A model generated the notes under the pieces. It was not told where the DNA came from. It worked only from the letters and a program-made list of their open reading frames with translations, and did no database searches. A stretch of 33,851 nucleotides of DNA from Desulfurobacterium indicum (GTDB lineage: Bacteria > Aquificota > Aquificia > Desulfurobacteriales > Desulfurobacteriaceae): assembly GCF_001968985.1 (NCBI RefSeq), contig NZ_MOEN01000016.1:1-33851 (forward strand), written 5' to 3'. Position 1 is the stretch's first letter. Every line of letters begins with the position of its first letter. The position numbers were made by a program, and so were the translations under genes. Below are positions 13,845 through 23,116 of the stretch, piece by piece.

Positions 13845-15221
13845 TTATGTTCCTGTAGTTGTACTGATAGAAGTTCCCGGAATAATAGAAGGTGTCCCGA
13901 AAGTTTGCGTTATTTTTGCCTGAACTTCTTGCATCTGAGCCATATAAAGTTGAAGTTGAACAAGCTGCTTTTTCATACTTTCTATCTCTTCAGAAATGCG
14001 TTTATTGGTAAGATCTATCTGATCCTCTATGTAATTTATCTGGTTATCATAGCTCTTCTCCTCTGTCTGAATAGGACCATCAACACCAGTGACATAGATA
14101 AGATAATCGTATAAATTATTTTTCAAATCATCCGTCAAAGCATCCTCAAGACTTTTTGGATCCGTAGAAAGCACCTCGTCAAGCTTTGAACTGTTTATTG
14201 AAAGATGTCCCGTATCTTTGTCAACATCAAAAAGGCCGAGCTGGAAAAGCGGATCAAGCTTATCAAACAGTGTTGAACGGATATCTTGAAGTGTAAAATC
14301 ACCTGACAGAGCACCGTCCTTACCAGTATACTGCTTTACAAAATCAACTATAGAGTTATAAGCTTCAACAAGCTTTTGAAGATTATCTTTCATTTTGCTG
14401 TAATCATTATCAATGGTAATGGAAACAGGAGAAGTTGTAGGAGCTTCTGCCGTAATAGTCATACCAGGAATAACATCAGTAAAATCATTAGTAGAACTGA
14501 AAACCTGCGTTCCATAAATCTCTATGACAGCATCCTGGGCAGTTTGAACGTGACTTGCAGTGTAATTATCACCTAACTGCAGTACATCAAGAAGGTCTCC
14601 ACCACCTGTTTCTGTCACGGAAATTGTGTTGTCAGCTCCTGTATCTTCACCTGAAAGCAACAATCTGTAGTTTGTCCCATCGAAAAATACAGTCGCTTTT
14701 ACCTTGTCCTGAGCAGCATTTATAGCATTGGCAATCTCCTGAATAGTTGATGGAGTATCTGTTGAGGTATCAGTATCATAATCTATAGTTGCAACAACAT
14801 CTCCCCCGTAAGATATCTGCAGAGTTCCTGCTGTTGTTGCCACAGGAGCAGTCTCATCGGAAACACCTGCCTGAGAAAGCCAAACATCCTTTTTGGCAGT
14901 TTGTACAACTGATACATCAAACGAAGAAGCATCAACAGCAGTAGGATCTGTAATCGTAACCTTCACGGCAGACTCGTTTGAAACTGAAACAGCCTTTTGC
15001 TGAAATATGGAATCGTCGAAAAGATCATTGGCTATATCCTGAAACTTTTCAAGAAGAGAATCAAAACTAGAAAGTGCAGACTTTTTATTCTGAAGTTCGG
15101 ATTCTCTCTGTTGATAATACTGAATCTGGACACTTTTAAGAGAGTACATCTGATCAAGAATTTGCTGATAATCAAATCCACCCACAAGGTTACTTATAGA
15201 TAATTCTCCTGCCATAGCCAT
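13845..15221 (-). CDS. fliD: Flagellar filament cap protein FliD
   Basis: A 458-residue protein typical of FliD (hook-associated protein 2), which caps the filament and inserts flagellin subunits. The N-terminal block SISNLVGGFDYQQILDQMYS and a following coiled coil (about residues 25-65) match the FliD N domain. The middle, rich in Asp/Thr, is the variable D2/D3 region. The C-terminal domain has LVEAYNSIVDFVKQYTGKDG and DIRSTLFDKL, followed by a second coiled coil (about 385-435). The tail ends in a Thr/Ser run, ISTTTGT. It follows flaG by five bases. Confidence 0.95.
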   Translation of the reverse strand: MAMAGELSISNLVGGFDYQQILDQMYSLKSVQIQYYQQRESELQNKKSALSSFDSLLEKFQDIANDLFDDSIFQQKAVSVSNESAVKVTITDPTAVDASSFDVSVVQTAKKDVWLSQAGVSDETAPVATTAGTLQISYGGDVVATIDYDTDTSTDTPSTIQEIANAINAAQDKVKATVFFDGTNYRLLLSGEDTGADNTISVTETGGGDLLDVLQLGDNYTASHVQTAQDAVIEIYGTQVFSSTNDFTDVIPGMTITAEAPTTSPVSITIDNDYSKMKDNLQKLVEAYNSIVDFVKQYTGKDGALSGDFTLQDIRSTLFDKLDPLFQLGLFDVDKDTGHLSINSSKLDEVLSTDPKSLEDALTDDLKNNLYDYLIYVTGVDGPIQTEEKSYDNQINYIEDQIDLTNKRISEEIESMKKQLVQLQLYMAQMQEVQAKITQTFGTPSIIPGTSISTTTGT

Positions 15222-15226
15222 CTCCT

Positions 15227-15598
15227 TCAGGCTTTTTCACGAAGCAAAAGACCTGTTATTTCATCTATATATTTTGCTATTTTTAACATATATTCCGGAG
15301 GAATTTGCCTTATCACTTCATCGGTTTTTGTATTTATTACCTTTATTACTGGTATCTCTTCACCGTCTCCAATCTTCTCTATCTCTATCTTTAACTGAGT
15401 ATTGAGCATTGAAAGTTTATCTTTCAAATCATTTACCAATTTCTCCATCTCTTTCGGCGAAAGCCTTTTCTTCTCTTCAGTCCTAATCCCTCCGTCTTGA
15501 CTTTGATTTTGCACTTCGGCACGAACATTCCTAGTTACATTCTGGGGATTATTCATCTGAAGAGCCGTCTGGACATTAAGAACATTTTTTACATCCAT
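15227..15598 (-). CDS. flaG: FlaG-family flagellar protein
   Basis: A 123-residue protein. Its N-terminal half is disordered, Asn/Gln-rich and variable. The conserved C-terminal half contains LKIEIEKIGDGEEIPVIKVI and TDEVIRQIPPEYMLKIAKYI, including the I-R-Q-I-P-P-E motif of FlaG. FlaG proteins affect filament length. It sits between flagellin and fliD, its normal place. I see no clear promoter in the 60 bases upstream. The flagellin terminator at 15678-15704 separates it from flagellin, so flaG-fliD-fliS either has an unrecognised promoter or relies on read-through. Confidence 0.92.
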   Translation of the reverse strand: MDVKNVLNVQTALQMNNPQNVTRNVRAEVQNQSQDGGIRTEEKKRLSPKEMEKLVNDLKDKLSMLNTQLKIEIEKIGDGEEIPVIKVINTKTDEVIRQIPPEYMLKIAKYIDEITGLLLREKA

Positions 15599-15677
15599 TT
15601 TAAACCCCGAATTACGTTTACACAGTTTATTAATTTATCACTTTCCTGCCCTTTCCTCAACAGCCTACAGACTGCTG

Positions 15678-15704
15678 AAAAAAGGGCGGGAACCACACCC
15701 GCCC
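15678..15704 (-). terminator. Intrinsic terminator after flagellin
   Basis: GGGCGGG (15684-15690), seven-base loop, CCCGCCC (15698-15704). On the minus strand the stem is followed by six T residues (A6 at 15678-15683). It lies seven bases after the flagellin stop. This is a classical terminator for the highly expressed flagellin mRNA. Confidence 0.92.
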
Positions 15705-15710
15705 GAATAG

Positions 15711-16565
15711 TTATCTGAGAAGCTGAAGAACAAGCTGAGGAAGCTGATTTGCCTGAGCAAGCATAGCAGTACCAGACTGCATAAGGATTTGATTCTTGGT
15801 GAAGTTTGCCATCTCTGCAGCAAAATCAACGTTTCTGATACGGGATTCTGCTTCAGAAGTGTTAACCCTTGTTGTCTGGTTGTTGCTGATAATTTTTTCA
15901 AGTTCAATCTGATAAGAACCAAGTTTTGCAGCAAGGTCATCAACAGCTTTAATAAGATTATCAACCGTCTGCACAGCTGCGTTAGCTTTAGTTTGTGAAG
16001 TTACATCAATAGCGTAGCTTGTTCCTCCTATTGTAACTGTAGAAGGTGCTGTGCTGTTGGCACCTGCAGTTGCTTGCGCGGTAGAAATAACGATTGCAAG
16101 TTCCTGGTTCGTTCTACCACCATAGTGAATTGTAAACGTTGTTGCAGAAGTACCAAAGAGATTCATGCCGTTAAACTCTGTATCACTGAAGATTTTTGAT
16201 ACAGAATCAATAAGATGGTTGATGTCCTGCTGAATCTCCTGTCTTGCTTGTGTGTCAAGAGTGTTTGATGCCTGGATAACTTTTGACTTAACATCATTGA
16301 GAATGTTGTAAACTTCGCTTAAAGCACCCTGACCAATTTGAGCAATACTTACACCGTCCTGAGCGTTTCTGATACCTTGATCAAGTGATACAGCATAAGT
16401 TTTAAGCTGGTCAGCGATGTAAAGACCTGCAGCGTCATCTGCCGCGCTGTTAATCCTGTAACCTGTTGCCAATCTTTCAAGGGACTTATTCATGTTTTGT
16501 TCTGTTTTTAAAAGGTTAGCATGGGTAAAGTCCGCTTGAAAGTTGTAGTTAATGCGCAGTGCCAT
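15711..16565 (-). CDS. fliC: Flagellin
   Basis: A 284-residue flagellin, short because the variable D2/D3 region is small. The N-terminal D0/D1 block includes LERLATGYRINSAADDAAGL and IRNAQDGVSIAQIGQGAL. The C-terminal block has SRIRNVDFAAEMANFTKNQI and ends LPQLVLQLLR. These assemble the filament core. The central region (about 150-215) is rich in Thr, Ser and Ala and is the likely surface-exposed, modifiable part. It has its own sigma28-type promoter, an AGGAGG ribosome site and a strong terminator. Five genes for glycosyl/sulfo/methyl transfer lie directly upstream on the same strand, which suggests the filament is modified. Confidence 0.97.
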   Translation of the reverse strand: MALRINYNFQADFTHANLLKTEQNMNKSLERLATGYRINSAADDAAGLYIADQLKTYAVSLDQGIRNAQDGVSIAQIGQGALSEVYNILNDVKSKVIQASNTLDTQARQEIQQDINHLIDSVSKIFSDTEFNGMNLFGTSATTFTIHYGGRTNQELAIVISTAQATAGANSTAPSTVTIGGTSYAIDVTSQTKANAAVQTVDNLIKAVDDLAAKLGSYQIELEKIISNNQTTRVNTSEAESRIRNVDFAAEMANFTKNQILMQSGTAMLAQANQLPQLVLQLLR

Positions 16566-16606
16566 GACTCTTACCTCCTATAAGGTTTTAACTTTTCTAT
16601 TTCCTA

Positions 16607-16633
16607 TTATCGGAAGGTAGAATCCTTTTTTTA
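16607..16633 (-). promoter_or_regulatory. Sigma28 (FliA) promoter of flagellin
   Basis: Read on the minus strand: TAAA, a 15-base spacer, TCCGATAA. The sigma28 consensus is TAAA-N15-GCCGATAA, so one base differs. It begins three bases past the stop of the upstream glycosyltransferase gene and lies 42-68 bases before the flagellin ATG. The match in sequence and spacing is strong. Confidence 0.85.
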
Positions 16634-16635
16634 TA

Positions 16636-18120
16636 TCATTTATCAGTTTTTAGACGTTCCAGAAGAAAGAGACATCTCTTAAGTGCAGGTAGAACAGAGA
16701 GATTACCGGTTTTCTCAAAATACTCTTTCATAGAGAGAACTGCATCTATCAATGTTTTTTCATCTGAAATACCCAAATTCATTCTGGCATAAGCCAAAAA
16801 TGCCTTTGCCGCGATAAAGTTTGGATTCAATTCTACCGATCTTTCAAGATACTTAACGGCTCTATCAAATTCCCCTTTTGTTAAAAAATAATTCCCCATT
16901 TCAAAATAAGCCAGATAATGATTGCTGTAGAGCTTGTATAGCTTCCTCAAAATCGACCCTTCATCTTCTTTCAAGAATTTTAAAATTCTTGAAAGAGCAA
17001 TGCCCGTATAAAGTCCCCTCCCTTTTTTCCAGAGCTTTTCAAGATAATCTCTTTTTGTTTTATCTTTTTTCAACTTCTCAAACAAGAGAAGAAGTTTATC
17101 GGAAGCGATATGATAAGCATGAACAGCTTTATCAGATAGGAAAGTCAATCCTCCAAGTCTGCCAAACGGATTGGTTTTCATAAACCCATCAATTTCTGCC
17201 AAAAACTCACAGTAACTATCAAAAGCTATGAAATAATTTTCTGTAACTTCTTCTAATAAAGCTTTCAGGTAGAAATAATCCGCATAATACGGCTTTAACT
17301 TAAAGGCTTCTTCCAAATATTTTCTCGCGTCCTCATACCTTTCAAGTTTTATCAAAGCCTCCACTATGTAGGTATACACATGCACATCAAAGATATTATT
17401 TTCATCAAGATTCCCTCGAAGCGAAAAATACTTCTCAGCCATCTCAACCACTTTTTCAAAATAAGAACTATCCGAAAAACCAAGAACAGTGTAAGACTGA
17501 ATCAGGTAAAAATGCTTATAAGCATACTCAGGCAGGACATCAAGATTTTTCTTCTCCATCTCTTCAATTTCGGATTTTAAAAGTTCTATATTTCTCAGGG
17601 CTTTTTGTCTTAGAACTTCATCATCTTCATATCCAAAATGCTTAACCTTAACATCAAGACCAAATGTCAATTCAGCATTCTCAAGGTACTCATGAACTTT
17701 ACCTTTCCATTTTATCTCCGGTTTATTTCTGTGAATAAAACAGTGAGAAGAATAAGACCTGATAGTTCCATCAATGTTGTAATTTTCAATGATCACATCT
17801 GCTGAATTATACCGCTCATCAAGCAACAAAAGCTGTCTTTTAGCTTTCAGAAACTCTTCATCATCTATCTCAAAATCGGCATCAAAGTGCCATACCCAAT
17901 CACCGGTAGCTTTCGAAACTGCATAATTTCTTGCATCTGCAAAACCTGACCACTTTATCCCATAAATCTTACAACCAAAGTTTTTAGCTATTTCCACCGT
18001 CTTATCAGTTGAACCAGTATCAACAACTATTATCTCTTTAAACTTATCTCTCAAGCTATTCAAAAGTCTGGGCAAATTTTTTTCTTCGTTTTTAACAATC
18101 ACACAAGCCGATATCATCAA
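16636..18120 (-). CDS. Family 2 glycosyltransferase with TPR C-terminus
   Basis: A 494-residue protein. The N-terminal GT-A domain (about residues 1-220) opens ISACVIVKNEEKNLPRLLNS and has VVDTGSTDKTVEIA and the DxD-type metal site in WHFDADFEIDD. The C-terminal part (about 240-480) is made of helical TPR-like repeats, such as FDRAVKYLERSVELNPNFIA. GT2-TPR fusions of this type often glycosylate peptides or proteins. The stop lies three bases from the flagellin promoter and the start is two bases from the previous gene, so it is the last gene of a glycosylation transcript. Flagellin is the obvious candidate substrate. Confidence 0.88.
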   Translation of the reverse strand: MMISACVIVKNEEKNLPRLLNSLRDKFKEIIVVDTGSTDKTVEIAKNFGCKIYGIKWSGFADARNYAVSKATGDWVWHFDADFEIDDEEFLKAKRQLLLLDERYNSADVIIENYNIDGTIRSYSSHCFIHRNKPEIKWKGKVHEYLENAELTFGLDVKVKHFGYEDDEVLRQKALRNIELLKSEIEEMEKKNLDVLPEYAYKHFYLIQSYTVLGFSDSSYFEKVVEMAEKYFSLRGNLDENNIFDVHVYTYIVEALIKLERYEDARKYLEEAFKLKPYYADYFYLKALLEEVTENYFIAFDSYCEFLAEIDGFMKTNPFGRLGGLTFLSDKAVHAYHIASDKLLLLFEKLKKDKTKRDYLEKLWKKGRGLYTGIALSRILKFLKEDEGSILRKLYKLYSNHYLAYFEMGNYFLTKGEFDRAVKYLERSVELNPNFIAAKAFLAYARMNLGISDEKTLIDAVLSMKEYFEKTGNLSVLPALKRCLFLLERLKTDK

Positions 18121-18122
18121 TA

Positions 18123-19349
18123 CTACCCCTGTTTAACAAGTCTGTCGATAAGACCCACTACTTCATCTTCTTTACCTAACTTTTTTGCCATATCGGTAAG
18201 ATTCATTAGGAAATCTTTTTCAAGAGGATTCATCGTGACAGCCTTGTAAAAGAACCTATAAGCTCCTTCATAATCTCCTGTAAGGTAAGCAATAACTCCC
18301 ATTATGTTATGGATCGGAGCCCCTTTATAATAATCAGCAACATCGTTCATAGCGGCAATTACTTCTTCAAGCTTCCCATCCTGAACAGCCTTTTCAAGTT
18401 CTGAAACAATCTTTTTAACATTGGAAAGTCTCTCTTTTCCATCATTTACCTCTTCAGGAGAAAAACCTTCTCCTAAAAGTGCAAAGGCATCATCAAATCT
18501 CCCCATCAAAAGATATGTATCAAAAAGCTTTCCCAGAGATACAGTATTGTGAAAACAAAAAAGAGAACGACGGTAAAATTCAGAAGCGTTCAAAAAATCA
18601 ACATAAAATGACAACCTGTCTCCTATTATGGTATTAGCTGTTGAAAGAGCAACATTTTCATCATCCCACCTAAGGAGTGGGAATATATCTTCCTTCCAAT
18701 CATAAATATTTATAACTTCTCTAACAGATAAACTTCTGTAAGAGGTATCTATGAAAGTTTCAGTGAGTTCGTAATTGACAAATGCAAATTCAGACCATTT
18801 AAGCCTTAAATCCTTTATATTTTTATAAATAAAATCATAAAACTCATACTCAGCAAACCGCTCGTCAAAACCTCCTTTCTCCTTAATGAAGTCTGTCCTG
18901 ATGAGACTACCGTATTCCGGAAGTAAATTTTCTATGGCAAGGGATTGAAGCAATTCAACTTCTCTACCGGCATACTCATCAAAATTCCTGACCGTCTCTT
19001 CATCACTCCATAAAATCACCTCATTGGGATAAACAATATCGGCATCCGGTCTATCTTCAAGGGAAGAGAAAAGCTCTTCAAAAGTATCATCATCAAGAGA
19101 AGAGTTTTCCGACAGATAAAGAACATAAGGCGAAGTTGCAATCTCAATAAGGCGATTCCTCAAAAAAGCTTTATTAACAGAAGAGAAATTAAGAAACTCA
19201 ACCTTTCCATCATAGTCTGAATAAATTTCTTTTTCTTTTCCAGAAACATAAACGCTGGAAATGAAATCGCGATTTTCATTTAAAGAATCAACAAGTTCTT
19301 CATTGACTTTGTCAGATGAAATAATTAAAACATCAACCTGTCTGTCCAT
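18123..19349 (-). CDS. Divergent GT2-like protein with TPR C-terminus
   Basis: A 408-residue protein with a GT-A-like N-terminal half, although the usual opening motif is altered: VDVLIISSDKVNEELVDSL. A LYLSENSSLDDDTFEEL segment takes the place of the DxD loop, and GGFDERFAEYEFYDF matches the acceptor-side motif of GT2 enzymes with a weakened E-D pair. The C-terminal 150 residues hold TPR-like helices (GVIAYLTGDYEGAYRFFYKA). The metal-binding pattern is not clean, so activity is uncertain; it could be a partner of the neighbouring transferase. Its ATG region overlaps the end of the sulfotransferase-like gene by 17 bases. Confidence 0.75.
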   Translation of the reverse strand: MDRQVDVLIISSDKVNEELVDSLNENRDFISSVYVSGKEKEIYSDYDGKVEFLNFSSVNKAFLRNRLIEIATSPYVLYLSENSSLDDDTFEELFSSLEDRPDADIVYPNEVILWSDEETVRNFDEYAGREVELLQSLAIENLLPEYGSLIRTDFIKEKGGFDERFAEYEFYDFIYKNIKDLRLKWSEFAFVNYELTETFIDTSYRSLSVREVINIYDWKEDIFPLLRWDDENVALSTANTIIGDRLSFYVDFLNASEFYRRSLFCFHNTVSLGKLFDTYLLMGRFDDAFALLGEGFSPEEVNDGKERLSNVKKIVSELEKAVQDGKLEEVIAAMNDVADYYKGAPIHNIMGVIAYLTGDYEGAYRFFYKAVTMNPLEKDFLMNLTDMAKKLGKEDEVVGLIDRLVKQG

Positions 19350-20193
19350 CGTATCCTCCTATTTCTACCATTTCCTCTACCTCTTTTTCCATTTCTCGAA
19401 CAGTCTCTTCCGAAAGTTCCCGTGCAAGTTCTCTAACCTTATAACTCCTTTTAGTATTAACAGGCACACCGAACCTATTTTTTAAAATTGCCAGCGTTGT
19501 TTCGTTTACAGACAGCCCCATATCTCCAAAAATACGAATCACGGAATCAAAATCCAGCAAATCTTCAAATTTTATAGTGTAAATTTTTCCTTTTCGGAAC
19601 AAAACTTCTTTAGAATAGATTGCCATTCTTTTCTCAATTTCAAGACAATACCAGTAACACAGCTGATAATCATGAAGCCTATGCCAGTTAGATATAGGGA
19701 GATAAACTCTATCATTGGGTTTTAGGTAGTACATCAATCCAAGCTTTGTCCTTCCAGGAATAGTGTTAAGTTCAAATAAACTTTTAGCAACCAATCTTTT
19801 ATCCCGTTTTAAAATAATAAGTTCAGGTAAAACGCCCAACTCCAATAACGGATAAAAAAAACCTTTGCAAAAAAGATGACTTGTTTCACAATATATAGGT
19901 TTATCAATCGATGCAATAAATGGAAGCTTTTTAGAAAACAAAAAACGAACGGCTTCTTCCGGAAATTCTTGAACTTTCCTCATAACATTAACAAAATCAG
20001 GTTCTGGTTCATGAAAAGAAGCCACTATGTTAAAGGAACTTAGAAGATTTGTAAAATAAGCTGTTCCGCTTCTACCAGTTGTAACTGTGAAAATCAGTCT
20101 CTTTTCCCCGAGCCGTTTCAAAAGCCTTTTAAAGAATCTCTTACCCTTTATTTTTTCGATAAGAACTTCCGCTTTACTGTCAAGCTCTATCAT
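19333..20193 (-). CDS. Sulfotransferase-like protein
   Basis: A 286-residue protein with a PAPS-dependent sulfotransferase-like P-loop, FTVTTGRSGTAYFTNLL (5'-phosphosulfate-binding type). A later LIILKRDKRLVAKSLFELN block matches the 3'-phosphate-binding Arg/Ser motif, with R137-type Arg and Ser spacing seen by eye. FHEPEPDF and KFEDLLDFDSV also fit the family. I start at ATG 20193, because AGAGG lies seven bases upstream; the upstream TTG at 20214 has no such site. It overlaps genes on both sides (14 and 17 bases), so it is translated as part of the glycosylation operon. The inferred role is sulfating a flagellar glycan, but an activity on another sugar or lipid cannot be excluded. Confidence 0.75.
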   Translation of the reverse strand: MIELDSKAEVLIEKIKGKRFFKRLLKRLGEKRLIFTVTTGRSGTAYFTNLLSSFNIVASFHEPEPDFVNVMRKVQEFPEEAVRFLFSKKLPFIASIDKPIYCETSHLFCKGFFYPLLELGVLPELIILKRDKRLVAKSLFELNTIPGRTKLGLMYYLKPNDRVYLPISNWHRLHDYQLCYWYCLEIEKRMAIYSKEVLFRKGKIYTIKFEDLLDFDSVIRIFGDMGLSVNETTLAILKNRFGVPVNTKRSYKVRELARELSEETVREMEKEVEEMVEIGGYDGQTG

Positions 20194-23104
20194 AGGCAGA
20201 CCTCTTAATTTCAACTAAACGCAAAAGTTCCAGGAATTTATCTTTTTTCCTGGGCTTATTCAACAAAAATCTTCTTAACTCCTCTATCTGAAAATCCAGA
20301 GATAGAGAAGCAAGCGCCTCAATATCAACATCATCCTTTTCGAAAGAAACCGAAAATGGAAATTCCTTTTTACCAGTTATTCCTAAACCGTAATCCCTGA
20401 CAGCTTCAATAATGGACCTAAGCATATCTTTACTGTAAGAAAATCTTCTATAAAATTCAAAAAGCTGATGGAACAAGGTATTAAAGGGCAATCCCTCAAC
20501 CTGCTTCCCATAATAAAGGAAATTTCGGATAAAATAATACATTGAAGAAGGAGCCTTTAAAAACCCTCCCGTAGTTGAACCACCTTTGTGTAGAATGAAA
20601 GTATAAGGTGTATAAACCGGCCGTATTCCATGAGCTTTCAATCTGTTCAGGAATTCATCATCTTCAAAATATAGGAAATAATCTTCCCTCATAAAACCTA
20701 CTTTTTCAAAAACATCAGTTCTACAAAAAATGTTGGAACCGCTTAAATGCGAAACTTCTTTAACATAAAAGGCTCTATCCATCAAACCGTTAAGATCAAC
20801 TCTGTACCCATTATATTGTACTTTTGCAGGGTCTGCCATACTTCTTATCTCACAGGTAACTACAGGAACACCTGTATAAACAGAAGTCTTTAAAAGTTCA
20901 AAAGCAGTATCTCGGACAACGGCAGTATCAGGATTTAAAATCCATACATAAGGAATACCTAAACGAACGGCGGCTCTGACACCTGTATTCACACCGCCGG
21001 CAAAACCTGTATTTTTGTTCCTTATCAATACTACTGTTCCGTTTTCTTCCTCTCCCGGGCGACACCGTTTAACATTCTCAACACCGAAAATTTCAACTGC
21101 AACGTTAAAAAGCTTTTCGAACTCTTCATCGCTATCAGAATTATCTACAATAAAAACTTTCAACGAGTAAGAGGAGTTTTTCAAAGAAACTAAAAGGTGT
21201 GATATATCTTCGGAGGAAAAATAAGAAACCACAACTACAGCAATCTCGGGTCTTTCCTTCAAAAGCTTTGCTCCATTTAAATACCACTCTCGACTTTTCT
21301 TAATACCAGAAAACCTGAACATAAAGTTATACTTTTTCTGCGGAAAATTAACAGGAAAACGTTTCCTATCAAGCCCCCAGAGAGTATCTATCGTAGGAAC
21401 ATTTCCAAATCCATAGTAATCTATTAACTTTTCCCACAGCTGTTTTACAGCCTGAACTTGATAACTTTTTCCCTCCTTTTCCGGAAGGGTTTTAAAAGAC
21501 AAATGCCCGAAATGGTAAACAAACACCGATGGCACAATTTTCAGCTTATATCCACTTTCCCTCAAACGCCAAGAAAACTCAAAATCGTCCATTCCAAGAA
21601 ACAGATTTTCATCAAGTCCTCCAACCATTTTAAAAACATCTCTATTAACTGCAATACACATCCCTATCAAAAGCTTGGTATCAAAAGTCTTATTCCGGAA
21701 AAGAAGACCAAGAAAACGGGAAATAGTTTCTCTACAATCGAGAAAATCTTTTCCTGAAAAAAAATACTCAAAAATAGGAGCAAACATAGAGATATGCTGC
21801 GTATAACTTACGTTAACACTTAAAGGACCTACCGCTCCGATTCCATCTTCTTCATATAGAGCGGAAACCAAACGATCAACCATTCCGCTGGTTACAAGCG
21901 TATCTGGATTCAAGAAAATTAAAACATCACCTTTAGATACCTCAGCTCCCCTATTAATAGCCCTTGAATATCCCTCATTCTCATTCATCTTTAAAACTTT
22001 TATAGAAACAGGAGAATTTGAAGCAAACTTCTTAACTACTTCAACTGTCTTATCTTCGGAATTATTATCAACAATAATAATTTCATCTTCCTTCCTCAAC
22101 TCAGAAACGAGAGAGGAAAGGCACCCTGCTATAATATTTTCTGAATTGAAGGTAACAATTATCACAGAAACAGAGGGGTGGTAGTTAAAATCCGTTAATT
22201 CAGGAAGTTTATCTAGCCATGAAAAAAAAGAATGTTTGAGGTTTTGGCAACTCTCTTTAAGCTCACTAAAAGAAGGGAAAGATTCTATATCCTTTCTCAG
22301 TTTTTCGATCTCTGGCAACAGTCTGCCGACAGCCTTAACCTGTAGCTGTTCAGGAAATTCTACGCCAAGATGCTTGTGAAAATCTCTATCGGTAATGAAA
22401 AAAAACTTCTCCTGAATGCCGGCAAGAAATACTTTTAAATCGGCTTGGTCGTTAAACTCCGTATACCTAAATAGAACCAAGGGTTTATCATAATAAAAAA
22501 CTTTACCTCTGGAAGCAAGCCACATCCATAGATACCAATCGGCATTAGCTCTTATGTTAAATCCATTAAATTCAAAACAATCTATGTCTGCTTCATCTTT
22601 TCTAAAAACGATAGAAGAAAACTCACCTAAAAGATTTCCTGCCCTCTCAAGAGATTCTCTTATAAGCATTTTCCCTTCCAGTTTTCCGAAAGTCCGAAAT
22701 GAAAGCAATTTCAAAAATCGGAGTCTACCATCAATCATAATTCTTGGAGAACCTACAACGGTGCAATCGGGATTTTCATCAAGAATCTTCTCGGCCACTG
22801 AAAGAGCATCAGGATGGAGAATGTCATCATCAGAAAGAATCTTTAGATACTCAGCAGACGAAACCTTAAAAGCTTTTCTGTAATTATCAACAACCCCAAG
22901 TCTAACTTCATTTTTTATGTATCTCACGAAAGGAAACTCTTGAGAGTATTTACAAACAATTTTCTCATTTTCAACCGACTCAGTATTATCGTCAAGAATA
23001 ATAAGCTCATCCGGTAATCTGCTCTGAGCAAAGACACTCTTAATCGCCTGTTCAAGAAATTCCGGTCTGTTATAAGTGGGAATAACTACACCTACTCTTG
23101 CCAC
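20180..23104 (-). CDS. Three-domain family 2 glycosyltransferase
   Basis: A 974-residue protein with three GT2 domains in tandem. Domain 1 (about 1-260) opens VGVVIPTYNRPEFLEQAIKS and has LSDDDILHPD. Domain 2 (about 305-560) opens VSVIIVTFNSENIIAGCLSS and has LIFLNPDTLV and GLDENLFLGMDDFEFSWRLR. Domain 3 (about 635-900) opens IAVVVVSYFSSEDISHLL and has VWILNPDTAVV and FLYFEDDEFLNRLK. Each keeps a D-type metal motif, so three consecutive sugar transfers from one polypeptide are plausible. The start is GTG at 23104 with TTGGGGGAA upstream. It lies 12 bases after the methyltransferase and overlaps the sulfotransferase-like gene. This is likely the main builder of the flagellin glycan. Confidence 0.9.
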   Translation of the reverse strand: MARVGVVIPTYNRPEFLEQAIKSVFAQSRLPDELIILDDNTESVENEKIVCKYSQEFPFVRYIKNEVRLGVVDNYRKAFKVSSAEYLKILSDDDILHPDALSVAEKILDENPDCTVVGSPRIMIDGRLRFLKLLSFRTFGKLEGKMLIRESLERAGNLLGEFSSIVFRKDEADIDCFEFNGFNIRANADWYLWMWLASRGKVFYYDKPLVLFRYTEFNDQADLKVFLAGIQEKFFFITDRDFHKHLGVEFPEQLQVKAVGRLLPEIEKLRKDIESFPSFSELKESCQNLKHSFFSWLDKLPELTDFNYHPSVSVIIVTFNSENIIAGCLSSLVSELRKEDEIIIVDNNSEDKTVEVVKKFASNSPVSIKVLKMNENEGYSRAINRGAEVSKGDVLIFLNPDTLVTSGMVDRLVSALYEEDGIGAVGPLSVNVSYTQHISMFAPIFEYFFSGKDFLDCRETISRFLGLLFRNKTFDTKLLIGMCIAVNRDVFKMVGGLDENLFLGMDDFEFSWRLRESGYKLKIVPSVFVYHFGHLSFKTLPEKEGKSYQVQAVKQLWEKLIDYYGFGNVPTIDTLWGLDRKRFPVNFPQKKYNFMFRFSGIKKSREWYLNGAKLLKERPEIAVVVVSYFSSEDISHLLVSLKNSSYSLKVFIVDNSDSDEEFEKLFNVAVEIFGVENVKRCRPGEEENGTVVLIRNKNTGFAGGVNTGVRAAVRLGIPYVWILNPDTAVVRDTAFELLKTSVYTGVPVVTCEIRSMADPAKVQYNGYRVDLNGLMDRAFYVKEVSHLSGSNIFCRTDVFEKVGFMREDYFLYFEDDEFLNRLKAHGIRPVYTPYTFILHKGGSTTGGFLKAPSSMYYFIRNFLYYGKQVEGLPFNTLFHQLFEFYRRFSYSKDMLRSIIEAVRDYGLGITGKKEFPFSVSFEKDDVDIEALASLSLDFQIEELRRFLLNKPRKKDKFLELLRLVEIKRSAYDRA

Positions 23105-23116
23105 TATTCCCCCAAT

